Assembly (NCBI GenBank): GCA_016935935.1
Contig: JAFGPZ010000253.1
Coordinates: 1-7,217, forward strand
DNA from: Deltaproteobacteria bacterium
GTDB lineage: Bacteria > Desulfobacterota > Syntrophia > Syntrophales > UBA2210
Direction: 5' to 3'
Length of the DNA stretch: 7,217 nt
Below the pieces are notes generated by a model that was not told the origin of the DNA, made no database searches, and worked only from the letters and a program-made list of their open reading frames with translations. The first letter of the stretch is position 1. Each line of letters opens with the position of its first letter. A program made the position numbers and the translations under genes. Shown piece by piece: positions 1-5,853 of this stretch.

Positions 1-26
1 GGCCCCTGTTTTTTCTATCATAAATA

Positions 27-55
27 TTGACAGAAATCTGCGCGTAACGTATGGG
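27..55 (+). promoter_or_regulatory. Candidate sigma-70-type promoter for the dehydratase
   Basis: A perfect TTGACA lies at 27-32. Seventeen bases further on is TATGGG (50-55), which matches the -10 consensus at only three of six positions. The predicted start of transcription would leave a leader of about 30 nt before the ATG at 93. The good -35 and correct spacing are offset by the poor -10, so this is tentative. Confidence 0.3.
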
Positions 56-92
56 TGACAGGAAAATCAGTCAGTGAAAGGAAATAAAACCC

Positions 93-1736
93 ATGGACGA
101 TCGCAATAAGGGGATAACCGATATTTATCGAGAGGGATTAATGCATTCTCTCGGTTTAAGGAAACAAGATATTAAAAAACCGCACATTGCCGTTGTTAAC
201 TCATGGACCGATGTCAATCCAGGCCACCAGCCGCTGAAAGAACTTGCCGGTCGAGTCAAAGAGGGCATATGGGCTGCCGAGGGATGTCCGGGAGAGTTCA
301 ATGTTCCCGCCCCCTGTGACGGAATAGCCCAGGGACCGGGGATGCACTACATCCTTCCTCAGCGTGACCTCATCGCCGCTTCGATCGAGGCCATGGTGCA
401 TGCCCACGGATTTGAGGGCGTCATCATGCTCGGCTCCTGTGACAAGATACTGCCAGGCATGCTGATGGCGGCTTTACGATTGAATCTACCCACACTGTTT
501 ATCACTGCCGGTGCCATGCTCCCCCGCCGTCTCAAGGATCGGATTGCGGTGACTTCCGACCTAAAGGAGGCCATTGGAAAGCGAAGCAGTGGTGAGATTA
601 ACGCCCGGACCTTCGATGACTGGTCCGAACGCTTTTGCGCAAGCACCGGAACATGTTCCATGATGGGAACGGCCAATACGATGGGGTGCTTTCTGGAAGC
701 AACGGGACTGGCTCCCTTCGGATCGGCAACAATGCTGGCCTTCGACGCGGCAAAAGCGAGACAGGCAAGGGATGTTGGAGAACGCATTGTTGAACTGGTC
801 CGCCAGGGGCTTAGGATCGATGCCTTTTTCAACAAAACATCTCTGGAAAACGGCATCAAATATATCTCCGCATCCGGCGGCTCTACCAACGCTATCCTTC
901 ATCTTATGGCGTGCGCATCACGCATAAATATCCCTCTCGATCTGTCGGAATTTGACCGCATCCAGTCTTCGGTCCCCGTTGTTGGAAAATACAAACCCTC
1001 GGCAGACTACAACATAGACGACTATCACACGGCAGGAGGTGTGCCTACACTTTTGAAATCCATCAGAGACTACCTTGATCTTGACGTGCCCCTTTCTATG
1101 GGTGGCACACTTCAAGATGCTCTGGAACATGCCATGGACCCGGATGGAACGGTTATTCATAAAGCCACAGCACCCGTTGCCGAAGGGGGATGTTATGCAA
1201 TTTTGAAGGGGAATCTGGCGCCAAAGGGAGCGGTGGTTAAAAAAACAGGTGTGGAACCGGAGATGATGATTCACAGAGGACCCGCCGTTGTCCTTGATTC
1301 GGAAGAGGATGTTCGTCGATTATTAATGGATGTGCCCATCCGCCCAGGTTCTGTCCTCGTTGTCCGATTTGAGGGGCCGAAGGGAGGGCCGGGTATGAGA
1401 GAACTTTCCATTCCTGCCGCTATACTGGTCGGAATGGGTCTGCACAAATCCGTCGCCATGGTAACCGATGGACGTTATTCAGGCGCAACGAGGGGGCCCT
1501 GTGTCGGGCATGTATGTCCTGAAGCCTGGGAAGGAGGACCCCTCGCCTATGTACATGACGGCGATGTAATTGAAATAAATCTCCCTGAAAAGCTCATCAA
1601 CCTCGATGTTTCCGACGATGAGATGAAAGCCCGTATGAAAAAAGGATTGAAGAGGCCCAATCACCCGGCGCCTGGTATGCTTTCAGCTTATCGGAAAGGT
1701 GTCAGCGGAGCGGATAAGGGAGCCATATGGCTTTAA
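93..1736 (+). CDS. ilvD: IlvD/Edd-family dehydratase, probably dihydroxy-acid dehydratase
   Basis: The protein has 547 residues and should be a cytoplasmic iron-sulfur dehydratase. IlvD turns 2,3-dihydroxy-3-methylbutanoate/pentanoate into the 2-oxo acid precursors of valine, leucine and isoleucine. Visible family motifs are CDGIAQG (75-81, Mg-ligand Asp76), GSCDKILPG (114-122, cluster Cys116, Mg-ligand Asp117, Lys118 that is carbamylated in the family), [14 protein letters not shown] (184-197, cluster Cys188), GGSTNAILH (262-270), [11 protein letters not shown] (427-437) and DGRYSGAT (459-466, catalytic-type Ser463). The first Cys of [2Fe-2S] enzymes is absent; the site reads NPGHQPL (42-48), as in E. 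coli-type IlvD (PGH), which suggests an oxygen-labile [4Fe-4S] cluster. AAGGA at 78-82 lies 10 nt before the ATG. No ilvB, ilvN, ilvC or leu gene is adjacent. Several motifs are intermediate between IlvD and 6-phosphogluconate dehydratase (Edd), so the family call is firm but the substrate is less certain. Confidence 0.85.
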   Translation: MDDRNKGITDIYREGLMHSLGLRKQDIKKPHIAVVNSWTDVNPGHQPLKELAGRVKEGIWAAEGCPGEFNVPAPCDGIAQGPGMHYILPQRDLIAASIEAMVHAHGFEGVIMLGSCDKILPGMLMAALRLNLPTLFITAGAMLPRRLKDRIAVTSDLKEAIGKRSSGEINARTFDDWSERFCASTGTCSMMGTANTMGCFLEATGLAPFGSATMLAFDAAKARQARDVGERIVELVRQGLRIDAFFNKTSLENGIKYISASGGSTNAILHLMACASRINIPLDLSEFDRIQSSVPVVGKYKPSADYNIDDYHTAGGVPTLLKSIRDYLDLDVPLSMGGTLQDALEHAMDPDGTVIHKATAPVAEGGCYAILKGNLAPKGAVVKKTGVEPEMMIHRGPAVVLDSEEDVRRLLMDVPIRPGSVLVVRFEGPKGGPGMRELSIPAAILVGMGLHKSVAMVTDGRYSGATRGPCVGHVCPEAWEGGPLAYVHDGDVIEINLPEKLINLDVSDDEMKARMKKGLKRPNHPAPGMLSAYRKGVSGADKGAIWL

Positions 1737-1737
1737 C

Positions 1738-1760
1738 AGAAGATCAGGCATCTTCTTTTT
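1738..1760 (+). terminator. Intrinsic terminator after the dehydratase gene
   Basis: Perfect 7-bp arms AGAAGAT (1738-1744) and ATCTTCT (1750-1756) enclose a 5-nt loop CAGGC, and a run of T ends at 1760. It begins two bases after the dehydratase stop. The stem is AT-rich and modest. On the minus strand the hairpin is followed by GTTAAAG, with no T run, so it should stop only rightward transcripts. The 3' arm and T run lie inside the last codons of the convergent cytochrome gene. Confidence 0.7.
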
Positions 1761-2526
1761 CATCGCTTGCCTTGTCAATGCCGTCTCCCTCTTTGATGTT
1801 GATTTGTTTGTCAGGTTCCTCGGGAACAATTTCCTCTTCCCTTTCCGGCGGGGCCTTGCCGCGGATATCATCAATCCAGAGCGGGTGTCTCTTCTCGGCG
1901 TAGTCCAGCCTGACGGTTCCGAAAAAGATCCCCCGCAGCATTGGCAGGTTAGGTTTCAGCAGAATGGCCACTACATGAACGATAAAGGCCAGCATGAAGA
2001 AGACGGCAAAGATGTTGTGCAGCCATGTCGCCCAGGAGACAAGGGCAAAGGACATCTGGGGAGCGTAGATGTTCTTGTAGGTCTTGACGATGCCCGATAT
2101 GATAAGAACGGCGATGATAAAGGCCATACCGACATAGGCAATCCGTTGTTCGGGAAGATACTTGTGGAAGGGGGGTTCTTCTCCCTTTCCAAAAAAGGTC
2201 TTGATGACATCTATGGATTCCTTCACGTCTCCCCTTTTGGGTAGCATCGCCCAGTGACGCAGGATTCTGTGATATACGATATGAAAGATCGCCACAGCAA
2301 CGAATACAATAGAGGCGATATAGTGAATTTTGAGGGTAAATATGAAATCACCTGACCATGTCATTCCAGGGATATCGGTTATGTAGTAGCGCCTGGGCAG
2401 GGGCATCTGAAATAGACCGGAGACAATCAAGACGATTCCGGAAATCGCCATTAGCCAGTGTTCCAGAAGCTCAATCACACCGTGGCGAACAACGGTACCC
2501 TTTTCTTCGATGATTCGATCAGTCAT
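1744..2526 (-). CDS. Formate dehydrogenase gamma-type membrane cytochrome b
   Basis: A 260-residue integral membrane protein that should pass electrons from the partner iron-sulfur protein through two b hemes to menaquinone. Four membrane helices are visible at about 23-40, 64-87, 128-150 and 165-190. Candidate heme ligands are His23 (helix 1), His68 (helix 2), and His170 and His184 (helix 4). The 14-residue spacing of the last pair matches the heme-ligand pair in helix 4 of E. coli FdnI. The C-terminus (about 225-260) is an unusually long, strongly acidic tail. The start chosen is the ATG at 2526, whose ATGACTGA overlaps the upstream stop by 8 nt, implying translational coupling. A purine-rich AAGGAAGGGGG stretch lies just upstream. 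An in-frame ATG 60 nt earlier would add an unconvincing extension inside the upstream gene. No catalytic dehydrogenase or hydrogenase subunit is adjacent, so the donor (formate, hydrogen or other) is unknown. Confidence 0.82.
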   Translation of the reverse strand: MTDRIIEEKGTVVRHGVIELLEHWLMAISGIVLIVSGLFQMPLPRRYYITDIPGMTWSGDFIFTLKIHYIASIVFVAVAIFHIVYHRILRHWAMLPKRGDVKESIDVIKTFFGKGEEPPFHKYLPEQRIAYVGMAFIIAVLIISGIVKTYKNIYAPQMSFALVSWATWLHNIFAVFFMLAFIVHVVAILLKPNLPMLRGIFFGTVRLDYAEKRHPLWIDDIRGKAPPEREEEIVPEEPDKQINIKEGDGIDKASDEKEDA

Positions 2527-3511
2527 TCTTGCCGTCCCCCTTCCTTTTAGCCACAGCGGCCCACACAGCGGCAATCCCGGCGGCAAGGCCGATTACAGGG
2601 GAAAAGACCACCGATTTTTCCAGAGCTCCCATTGCTTCCATATCCCGTTTCACAGGACCCAGGTGAGGTTTTCCCGGACCTTTATCGATGGCCTCATTCA
2701 GTATATCGAAGGGAACGGGTGATACATAGAAAGTTCCAGTGCCTCCGTTTTCCGTCATACCATAGATGAATCCCTTCATCTCATCGGCCCGTTTTTCGGC
2801 TGCCTTCATGATCTCTTTGTAGGGACCTATCGCCATGGCATCTTTGGGGCAGGCATCGATGCAGGCAGGTATCTTTCCTTCATGAATCAGATCATTACAG
2901 AGGTCGCATTTATACATGACACCGTTTCCCGCCAGAGTCGGTATTATTTTTAGGTAAATCCCCACTCCCGACTGTCTCTGAGGAATTTGCCAGGGACATA
3001 CGGTTCTACACTTCGCCCCGCCGAAACAGAGGTCATAATCTATTACAACAGCGCCGTTTTCATATTTGTGATTTGCCGCAAAGGGGCATATAGTGGCACA
3101 GGCGGGATTGTCACAGTGCATGCAACGCCTTGGAATGAAAATTGTTTTCCTCTCTCCCTGGTATTCCACGTCGGCGCGCTGTAAACAGATAAAATTGTAG
3201 GGTGTCAAACGGTCGGTTACATCTTTCTTCCTGGACCAGTCTTCCGTTATTCCCCTGGGGAGGAGAATGGGCATTGGTGAAACCGGTTCGGGAACGATTT
3301 CCAGATTTCTGTCGCGGCAGGAAGCTACGCAGCGTGGCTCGTCAAAATTCAGACATCCGTCACATCGATCCAAATCTATCATGGTTGCAAGACCCTTGGC
3401 GCTTCCCGCCTGCAAGGTTCTGGGAATTCCCAATCCGGAAACCATCATTACCCCCGCCGATGCCTTAATGAAAGAGCGTCTTGTTACAGAACCTTGATTG
3501 TCAGAACTCAT
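2519..3511 (-). CDS. Tat-exported, membrane-anchored multi-[4Fe-4S] protein (FdhB/HybA-like)
   Basis: A 330-residue electron-transfer subunit expected on the periplasmic face of the membrane. The N-terminus carries a twin-arginine signal (T10-RRSFIK-16 followed by a hydrophobic stretch to about 28). Four cysteine clusters follow: C50/C53/C61/C65, C130/C133/C138/C142, C162/C168/C172 and C202/C205/C217/C221. This is the four-cluster ferredoxin layout of formate dehydrogenase beta and HybA subunits. The third group reads CFGGAKCRTVCP, where relatives usually have C-x2-C-x2-C-x3-CP, so one ligand is Gly165. The first group has a longer C53-C61 gap than usual. A C-terminal hydrophobic helix (about 302-320) ending in KRK matches the membrane anchor of FdnH/HybA. 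GGAG (3520-3523 on the complement) lies 8 nt before the ATG. It is the first gene of a two-gene operon with the cytochrome b. Having its own Tat signal fits export without a catalytic partner to carry it. Confidence 0.85.
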   Translation of the reverse strand: MSSDNQGSVTRRSFIKASAGVMMVSGLGIPRTLQAGSAKGLATMIDLDRCDGCLNFDEPRCVASCRDRNLEIVPEPVSPMPILLPRGITEDWSRKKDVTDRLTPYNFICLQRADVEYQGERKTIFIPRRCMHCDNPACATICPFAANHKYENGAVVIDYDLCFGGAKCRTVCPWQIPQRQSGVGIYLKIIPTLAGNGVMYKCDLCNDLIHEGKIPACIDACPKDAMAIGPYKEIMKAAEKRADEMKGFIYGMTENGGTGTFYVSPVPFDILNEAIDKGPGKPHLGPVKRDMEAMGALEKSVVFSPVIGLAAGIAAVWAAVAKRKGDGKND

Positions 3512-3536
3512 GATATGAACTCCATTTTCTTACTTT

Positions 3537-3556
3537 ATAATCCAGAATAATCCAGA
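3537..3556. repeat. Perfect tandem 10-bp repeat in the divergent intergenic region
   Basis: ATAATCCAGA occurs twice in direct succession (3537-3546 and 3547-3556) with no mismatch. The 10-bp period puts both copies on the same DNA face. It lies in the leader of the iron-sulfur/cytochrome operon and about 35-54 bp upstream of the rightward TATAAT. It could be a regulator site or a chance duplication. Confidence 0.6.
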
Positions 3557-3586
3557 GTTGTTTATCTGTTAATGAAGTGACCGCAT

Positions 3587-3604
3587 TGAGTATAATATTA
3601 CTCA
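3587..3604. promoter_or_regulatory. 18-bp inverted repeat, operator candidate for both divergent promoters
   Basis: TGAGTA (3587-3592) and TACTCA (3599-3604) are perfect 6-bp arms around a 6-bp centre, TAATAT. The element covers the candidate -10 hexamers on both strands, which suits a homodimeric repressor controlling the divergent genes together. It does not match the FNR consensus TTGAT-N4-ATCAA. No regulator gene is present in the window. Confidence 0.45.
3591..3596 (+). promoter_or_regulatory. Candidate -10 element for the DUF554 gene
   Basis: A perfect TATAAT on the plus strand lies within the 18-bp dyad. There is no good -35 at 16-18 bp upstream, and the extended -10 TG is offset by one base, so an activator might be required. 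The predicted leader to the GTG at 3710 is about 105 nt. Confidence 0.3.
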
Positions 3605-3623
3605 CGAATAATGAAAACGTCAA
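3595..3623 (-). promoter_or_regulatory. Candidate promoter of the iron-sulfur/cytochrome b operon
   Basis: On the minus strand TTGACG (3623-3618) is followed after 17 bases by TAATAT (3600-3595). These match the sigma-70 hexamers at five and four of six positions. The predicted leader is roughly 75-80 nt to the ATG at 3511. The -10 lies inside the 18-bp dyad at 3587-3604, so a repressor bound there would block it. Confidence 0.4.
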
Positions 3624-3655
3624 CTCACTCCGGCACAAACCTGTTGCTATGCCAT

Positions 3656-3671
3656 TATATCAAATGATATA
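3656..3671. promoter_or_regulatory. 16-bp perfect dyad in the DUF554 leader
   Basis: TATATCA (3656-3662) and TGATATA (3665-3671) are perfect 7-bp arms separated by AA. The two-base centre is too tight for a good RNA hairpin, so a DNA-binding site for a dimeric regulator is more likely than an attenuator. It ends 27 bp before the Shine-Dalgarno sequence of the rightward gene. AT-rich DNA gives such dyads by chance more often than GC-rich DNA. Confidence 0.4.
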
Positions 3672-3698
3672 GGCACGCTGTAAAGTAAAAAAAGTTGC

Positions 3699-3703
3699 AG
3701 GAG
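3699..3703 (+). promoter_or_regulatory. Ribosome binding site that fixes the DUF554 start at GTG 3710
   Basis: AGGAG lies six bases before GTG at 3710. A possible upstream TTG start at 3695 would place this Shine-Dalgarno sequence inside the coding region, so the GTG is preferred. Confidence 0.75.
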
Positions 3704-3709
3704 TTATTC

Positions 3710-4387
3710 GTGACAGGCACCCTTGTAAACAGTGGAACTATCCTTGTCGGCAGTTTTATCGGCATATCCCTGGGGAAAAGGCTTCCCGAAAATATCAAAA
3801 AGATAATGATGCAGGCTCTCGGTCTCTCCGTCATCGTCATCGGGTTGCAGATGGCCCTTTCCGGCAAGGAATTGATTGCAATGATCGGATGTGTCCCGGC
3901 CGGGGGAATTATGGGCGAGGCCATTGATATAGAAAAGTGGGTTGGAAGATTGGGAGAATGGCTCAAGTCTCGCTTTCGTTCCGATTCATCTACCTTTGTT
4001 GAGGGCTTTGTCATGGCATCGGTCCTCTATCTCACGGGAGCTATGGTAATAATCGGATCAATCCGCGACGGTACCCTCGGTGATCCAGGTGTGCTCTACA
4101 TCAAGGCGCTTCTCGACGGTGTGGCCTCCATCGCCTTCGCTTCGTCTCTCGGCATCGGTGTGGCCTTTTCGGCGCTTGCCGTCTTTGTGGTACAGGGCGG
4201 TATCACCCTTCTGGCGGGTAAGCTGCTATTTCTGCAGGATCCCAACGTTCTGAACGCCGTAACCTCATCGGGAGGCATCCTTATCCTGGGAATCGGTATA
4301 AACATACTGGAGCTGACCAAGATCAGAATTGGGAATCTCGTCCCCGCCGTATTTCTCGCGATTATCTGGGCGTTGATATATTATTAG
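3710..4387 (+). CDS. yqgA: DUF554 family membrane protein (YqgA-like)
   Basis: A 225-residue, strongly hydrophobic inner-membrane protein of the DUF554 family, which includes E. coli YqgA. Its molecular function is not firmly established. Family features visible are the N-terminal GTLVNSGTILVGSFIGI (3-19), GTLGDPGVLYIKALLDG (121-137), ASSLGIGV (144-151), SSGGILILGIGINIL (186-200) and NLVPA (209-213). Likely membrane segments lie at about 3-22, 36-52, 56-72, 100-119, 138-178 (probably two helices) and 187-224 (two helices). A charged cytosolic-type loop at about 73-96 separates the two halves. Length agrees with the family (about 220-240). GTG is chosen as start because AGGAG precedes it at good spacing and the protein then begins directly at the conserved GTLVN. 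It is divergent from the iron-sulfur operon and shares its dyad-rich intergenic region. The next gene on this strand follows after 162 nt and has a promoter candidate of its own. Confidence 0.88.
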   Translation: MTGTLVNSGTILVGSFIGISLGKRLPENIKKIMMQALGLSVIVIGLQMALSGKELIAMIGCVPAGGIMGEAIDIEKWVGRLGEWLKSRFRSDSSTFVEGFVMASVLYLTGAMVIIGSIRDGTLGDPGVLYIKALLDGVASIAFASSLGIGVAFSALAVFVVQGGITLLAGKLLFLQDPNVLNAVTSSGGILILGIGINILELTKIRIGNLVPAVFLAIIWALIYY

Positions 4388-4438
4388 CAATACGGTTTAA
4401 TCAAAAATGAACTAAATGGCGAGCGCATCTCCCACTGC

Positions 4439-4467
4439 TTGCGGCGTGGTTAGGGAGCGAATATAAA
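4439..4467 (+). promoter_or_regulatory. Candidate promoter of the TPR gene
   Basis: TTGCGG (4439-4444) and TATAAA (4462-4467) are separated by 17 bp. The -10 matches at five of six positions and the -35 at three of six. The leader to the ATG at 4550 would be about 75 nt. It supports independent transcription rather than an operon with the DUF554 gene. Confidence 0.4.
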
Positions 4468-4549
4468 ACAAACAATTTCCTCAACAGTCGGAGATTCCAC
4501 GCAACTTGTTGTAGGGAGCTTCAATGTTCATTAACGGGAGTATAAAACG

Positions 4550-5785
4550 ATGGGATTTCTACAATTCTTTTCCGGCAAGAATCCGGAAGATTACGAAAAA
4601 AAGGGTGATGCCTATTGCGACCTTTCTGAATTCGGCGAAGCAAAGCTGCAATATGAAAATGCTCTTAACAGACTCGCAAAAAAGAGACCCGATGACATCG
4701 AAGGTGCAGACCGCCTGCGAGAAAAAATCGCCAGTAGCAGGGAATCTCTGGCCCGCGCACACACGAACCGAGGCAAGGACCTGATGGAACTTGGACACTA
4801 TGACGATGCCGGGGATATACTTCTTCTCGCTCTGGAATTGACGGAACATGATACCTCCAAAAAGGAAATAGAGGAACTGCTTAAGAAGATCAAGAACCGG
4901 AAAAAGGAGGAATTGCTGGAAGAGATTACCGATGACGGAAACGGAGAGGACGTAACTGAAACACCCTTTTATGCCGAAAGTGATGACGAATACTTTACGG
5001 CCCTGGTGAATACACTTCCCGAAGAAATCCGGCAAGCCTATCTCAGCTACGGCGAGGTATTCAAGAAGGGCTATGTGGCTCTGAACCACGGAGAATATGA
5101 AGAGGCCCTCGCGCTTCTCTCCTCCGCTCTGGAAGAAACAGGGGGCAATCACATTTCCTACGAGATCGGAACAGCCTGCCTGAATATGGGAAGGACATCG
5201 GAGGCACGAAGTGTTGCGGAAGCATATGTGCGAGATAATCCCGGCCTCTCCAGGGGATATCATCTACTCTGCGAAGTACTCTGGGAGATGGAGGCCTTCG
5301 ATGAGGCACATGAAGTTATACGTTCAGGCCCATCGGACCTGCGCAACACGGTTCCCATGAAGCTCTTGGAAGGGGAAACGCTTTCCCGCGCCGGGCAGCA
5401 TGAGAAGGCTGAATCCTTTTACAGCGATTACCGCACGACCCACGGGTGGGACGAAAACATTGTCCGGGCGCAAGCCCTCAACTGTGAGGCCCTCGGCAAG
5501 ACGGCGCAGGCAAACGATCTTTATGGTCAGATCATGAACGACTGCCGTCAGTGCCGGGTACGTGTTGACCCCGTTATCAAGTTGCGGTATGCCGAAACGG
5601 CCTTTGAACTGGGAAAACTCTCCAGCGCCATTCTGGAGCTGTATCTTTCTCTGGCAGAGGAGATACCTGGCGATCGGGCACACTTTTTCCGCAGGATAAG
5701 CTATATCTATGCGTCCCAGGGACATGAAGACGAATCCATGAGATACCTGGCCTTCGCCGAGCGGTTGGAAAAGAAAGAAGCCTGA
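4550..5785 (+). CDS. Tetratricopeptide-repeat protein of unknown function
   Basis: A 411-residue soluble, probably cytoplasmic protein with no signal peptide or membrane segment. Helical TPR-like units can be traced at about 12-40 and 65-97. A second array runs at about 167-196, 201-230, 235-259, 268-296, 303-330, 343-370 and 376-407, with the typical small/aromatic positions (for example GEYEEALALLSSALEE at 181-196). The two arrays are separated by a Lys/Glu-rich probable coiled coil (104-126) and an acidic linker (127-150). A CxxC pair (C332, C335) sits between two repeats. TPR arrays generally bind other proteins; the partner cannot be told from this window. GGGAG at 4536-4540 lies 9 nt before the ATG. 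It is convergent with the YprB/MrfB-type gene, 68 nt away. That gene also has TPR-like repeats, but no close relationship is evident by eye. Confidence 0.8.
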   Translation: MGFLQFFSGKNPEDYEKKGDAYCDLSEFGEAKLQYENALNRLAKKRPDDIEGADRLREKIASSRESLARAHTNRGKDLMELGHYDDAGDILLLALELTEHDTSKKEIEELLKKIKNRKKEELLEEITDDGNGEDVTETPFYAESDDEYFTALVNTLPEEIRQAYLSYGEVFKKGYVALNHGEYEEALALLSSALEETGGNHISYEIGTACLNMGRTSEARSVAEAYVRDNPGLSRGYHLLCEVLWEMEAFDEAHEVIRSGPSDLRNTVPMKLLEGETLSRAGQHEKAESFYSDYRTTHGWDENIVRAQALNCEALGKTAQANDLYGQIMNDCRQCRVRVDPVIKLRYAETAFELGKLSSAILELYLSLAEEIPGDRAHFFRRISYIYASQGHEDESMRYLAFAERLEKKEA

Positions 5786-5853
5786 AGAAAAGGAGTACAT
5801 TCGACAGTATTAGATTCCCTATGCAAACGGTAATATATCATATCGAAAGTCTC

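Noticed and set aside
51..77. Eight-codon open frame upstream of the dehydratase, as a possible attenuation leader peptide
   Set aside because: It has no run of branched-chain codons and no following hairpin with a T run before the gene.
1699..2244. A 181-codon open frame on the plus strand, starting inside the dehydratase gene
   Set aside because: It is antisense to the cytochrome b gene, whose helices and heme histidines are clear; the translation has no recognisable domain and no ribosome binding site fits.
2527..2586. A 20-residue N-terminal extension of the cytochrome b from an upstream in-frame ATG
   Set aside because: It would overlap the iron-sulfur gene by far more and has no homologous features; the ATG at 2526 overlaps the stop by 8 nt and has purine-rich sequence upstream.
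3695..3709. TTG start for the DUF554 protein
   Set aside because: The Shine-Dalgarno AGGAG falls within this stretch and points to GTG 3710, after which the conserved family N-terminus begins.
4429..4457. CTCCC/GGGAG inverted repeat after the DUF554 gene as a terminator
   Set aside because: The stem is five bp with a 19-nt loop and there is no T run; it also overlaps the candidate promoter of the next gene.
4524..4784. An 86-codon frame starting at ATG 4524 with GGGAG five bases upstream
   Set aside because: It overlaps most of the first TPR array out of frame and its product looks like frame-shifted sequence. The upstream Shine-Dalgarno sequence is notable, but ATG 4550 has its own GGGAG.
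4559..5263. A 234-codon open frame on the minus strand
   Set aside because: It lies wholly antisense to the TPR gene and shows no family motifs; its hydrophobic stretches come from complementing acidic/helical codons.
5786..5853. Convergent intergenic gap searched for a terminator, and an AAAAGGAG Shine-Dalgarno-like string just after the TPR stop
   Set aside because: No hairpin with a T run was found on either strand. The string is followed by no start codon at suitable distance; the ATG at 5821 is too far away and opens only a 50-codon frame antisense to the exonuclease gene.
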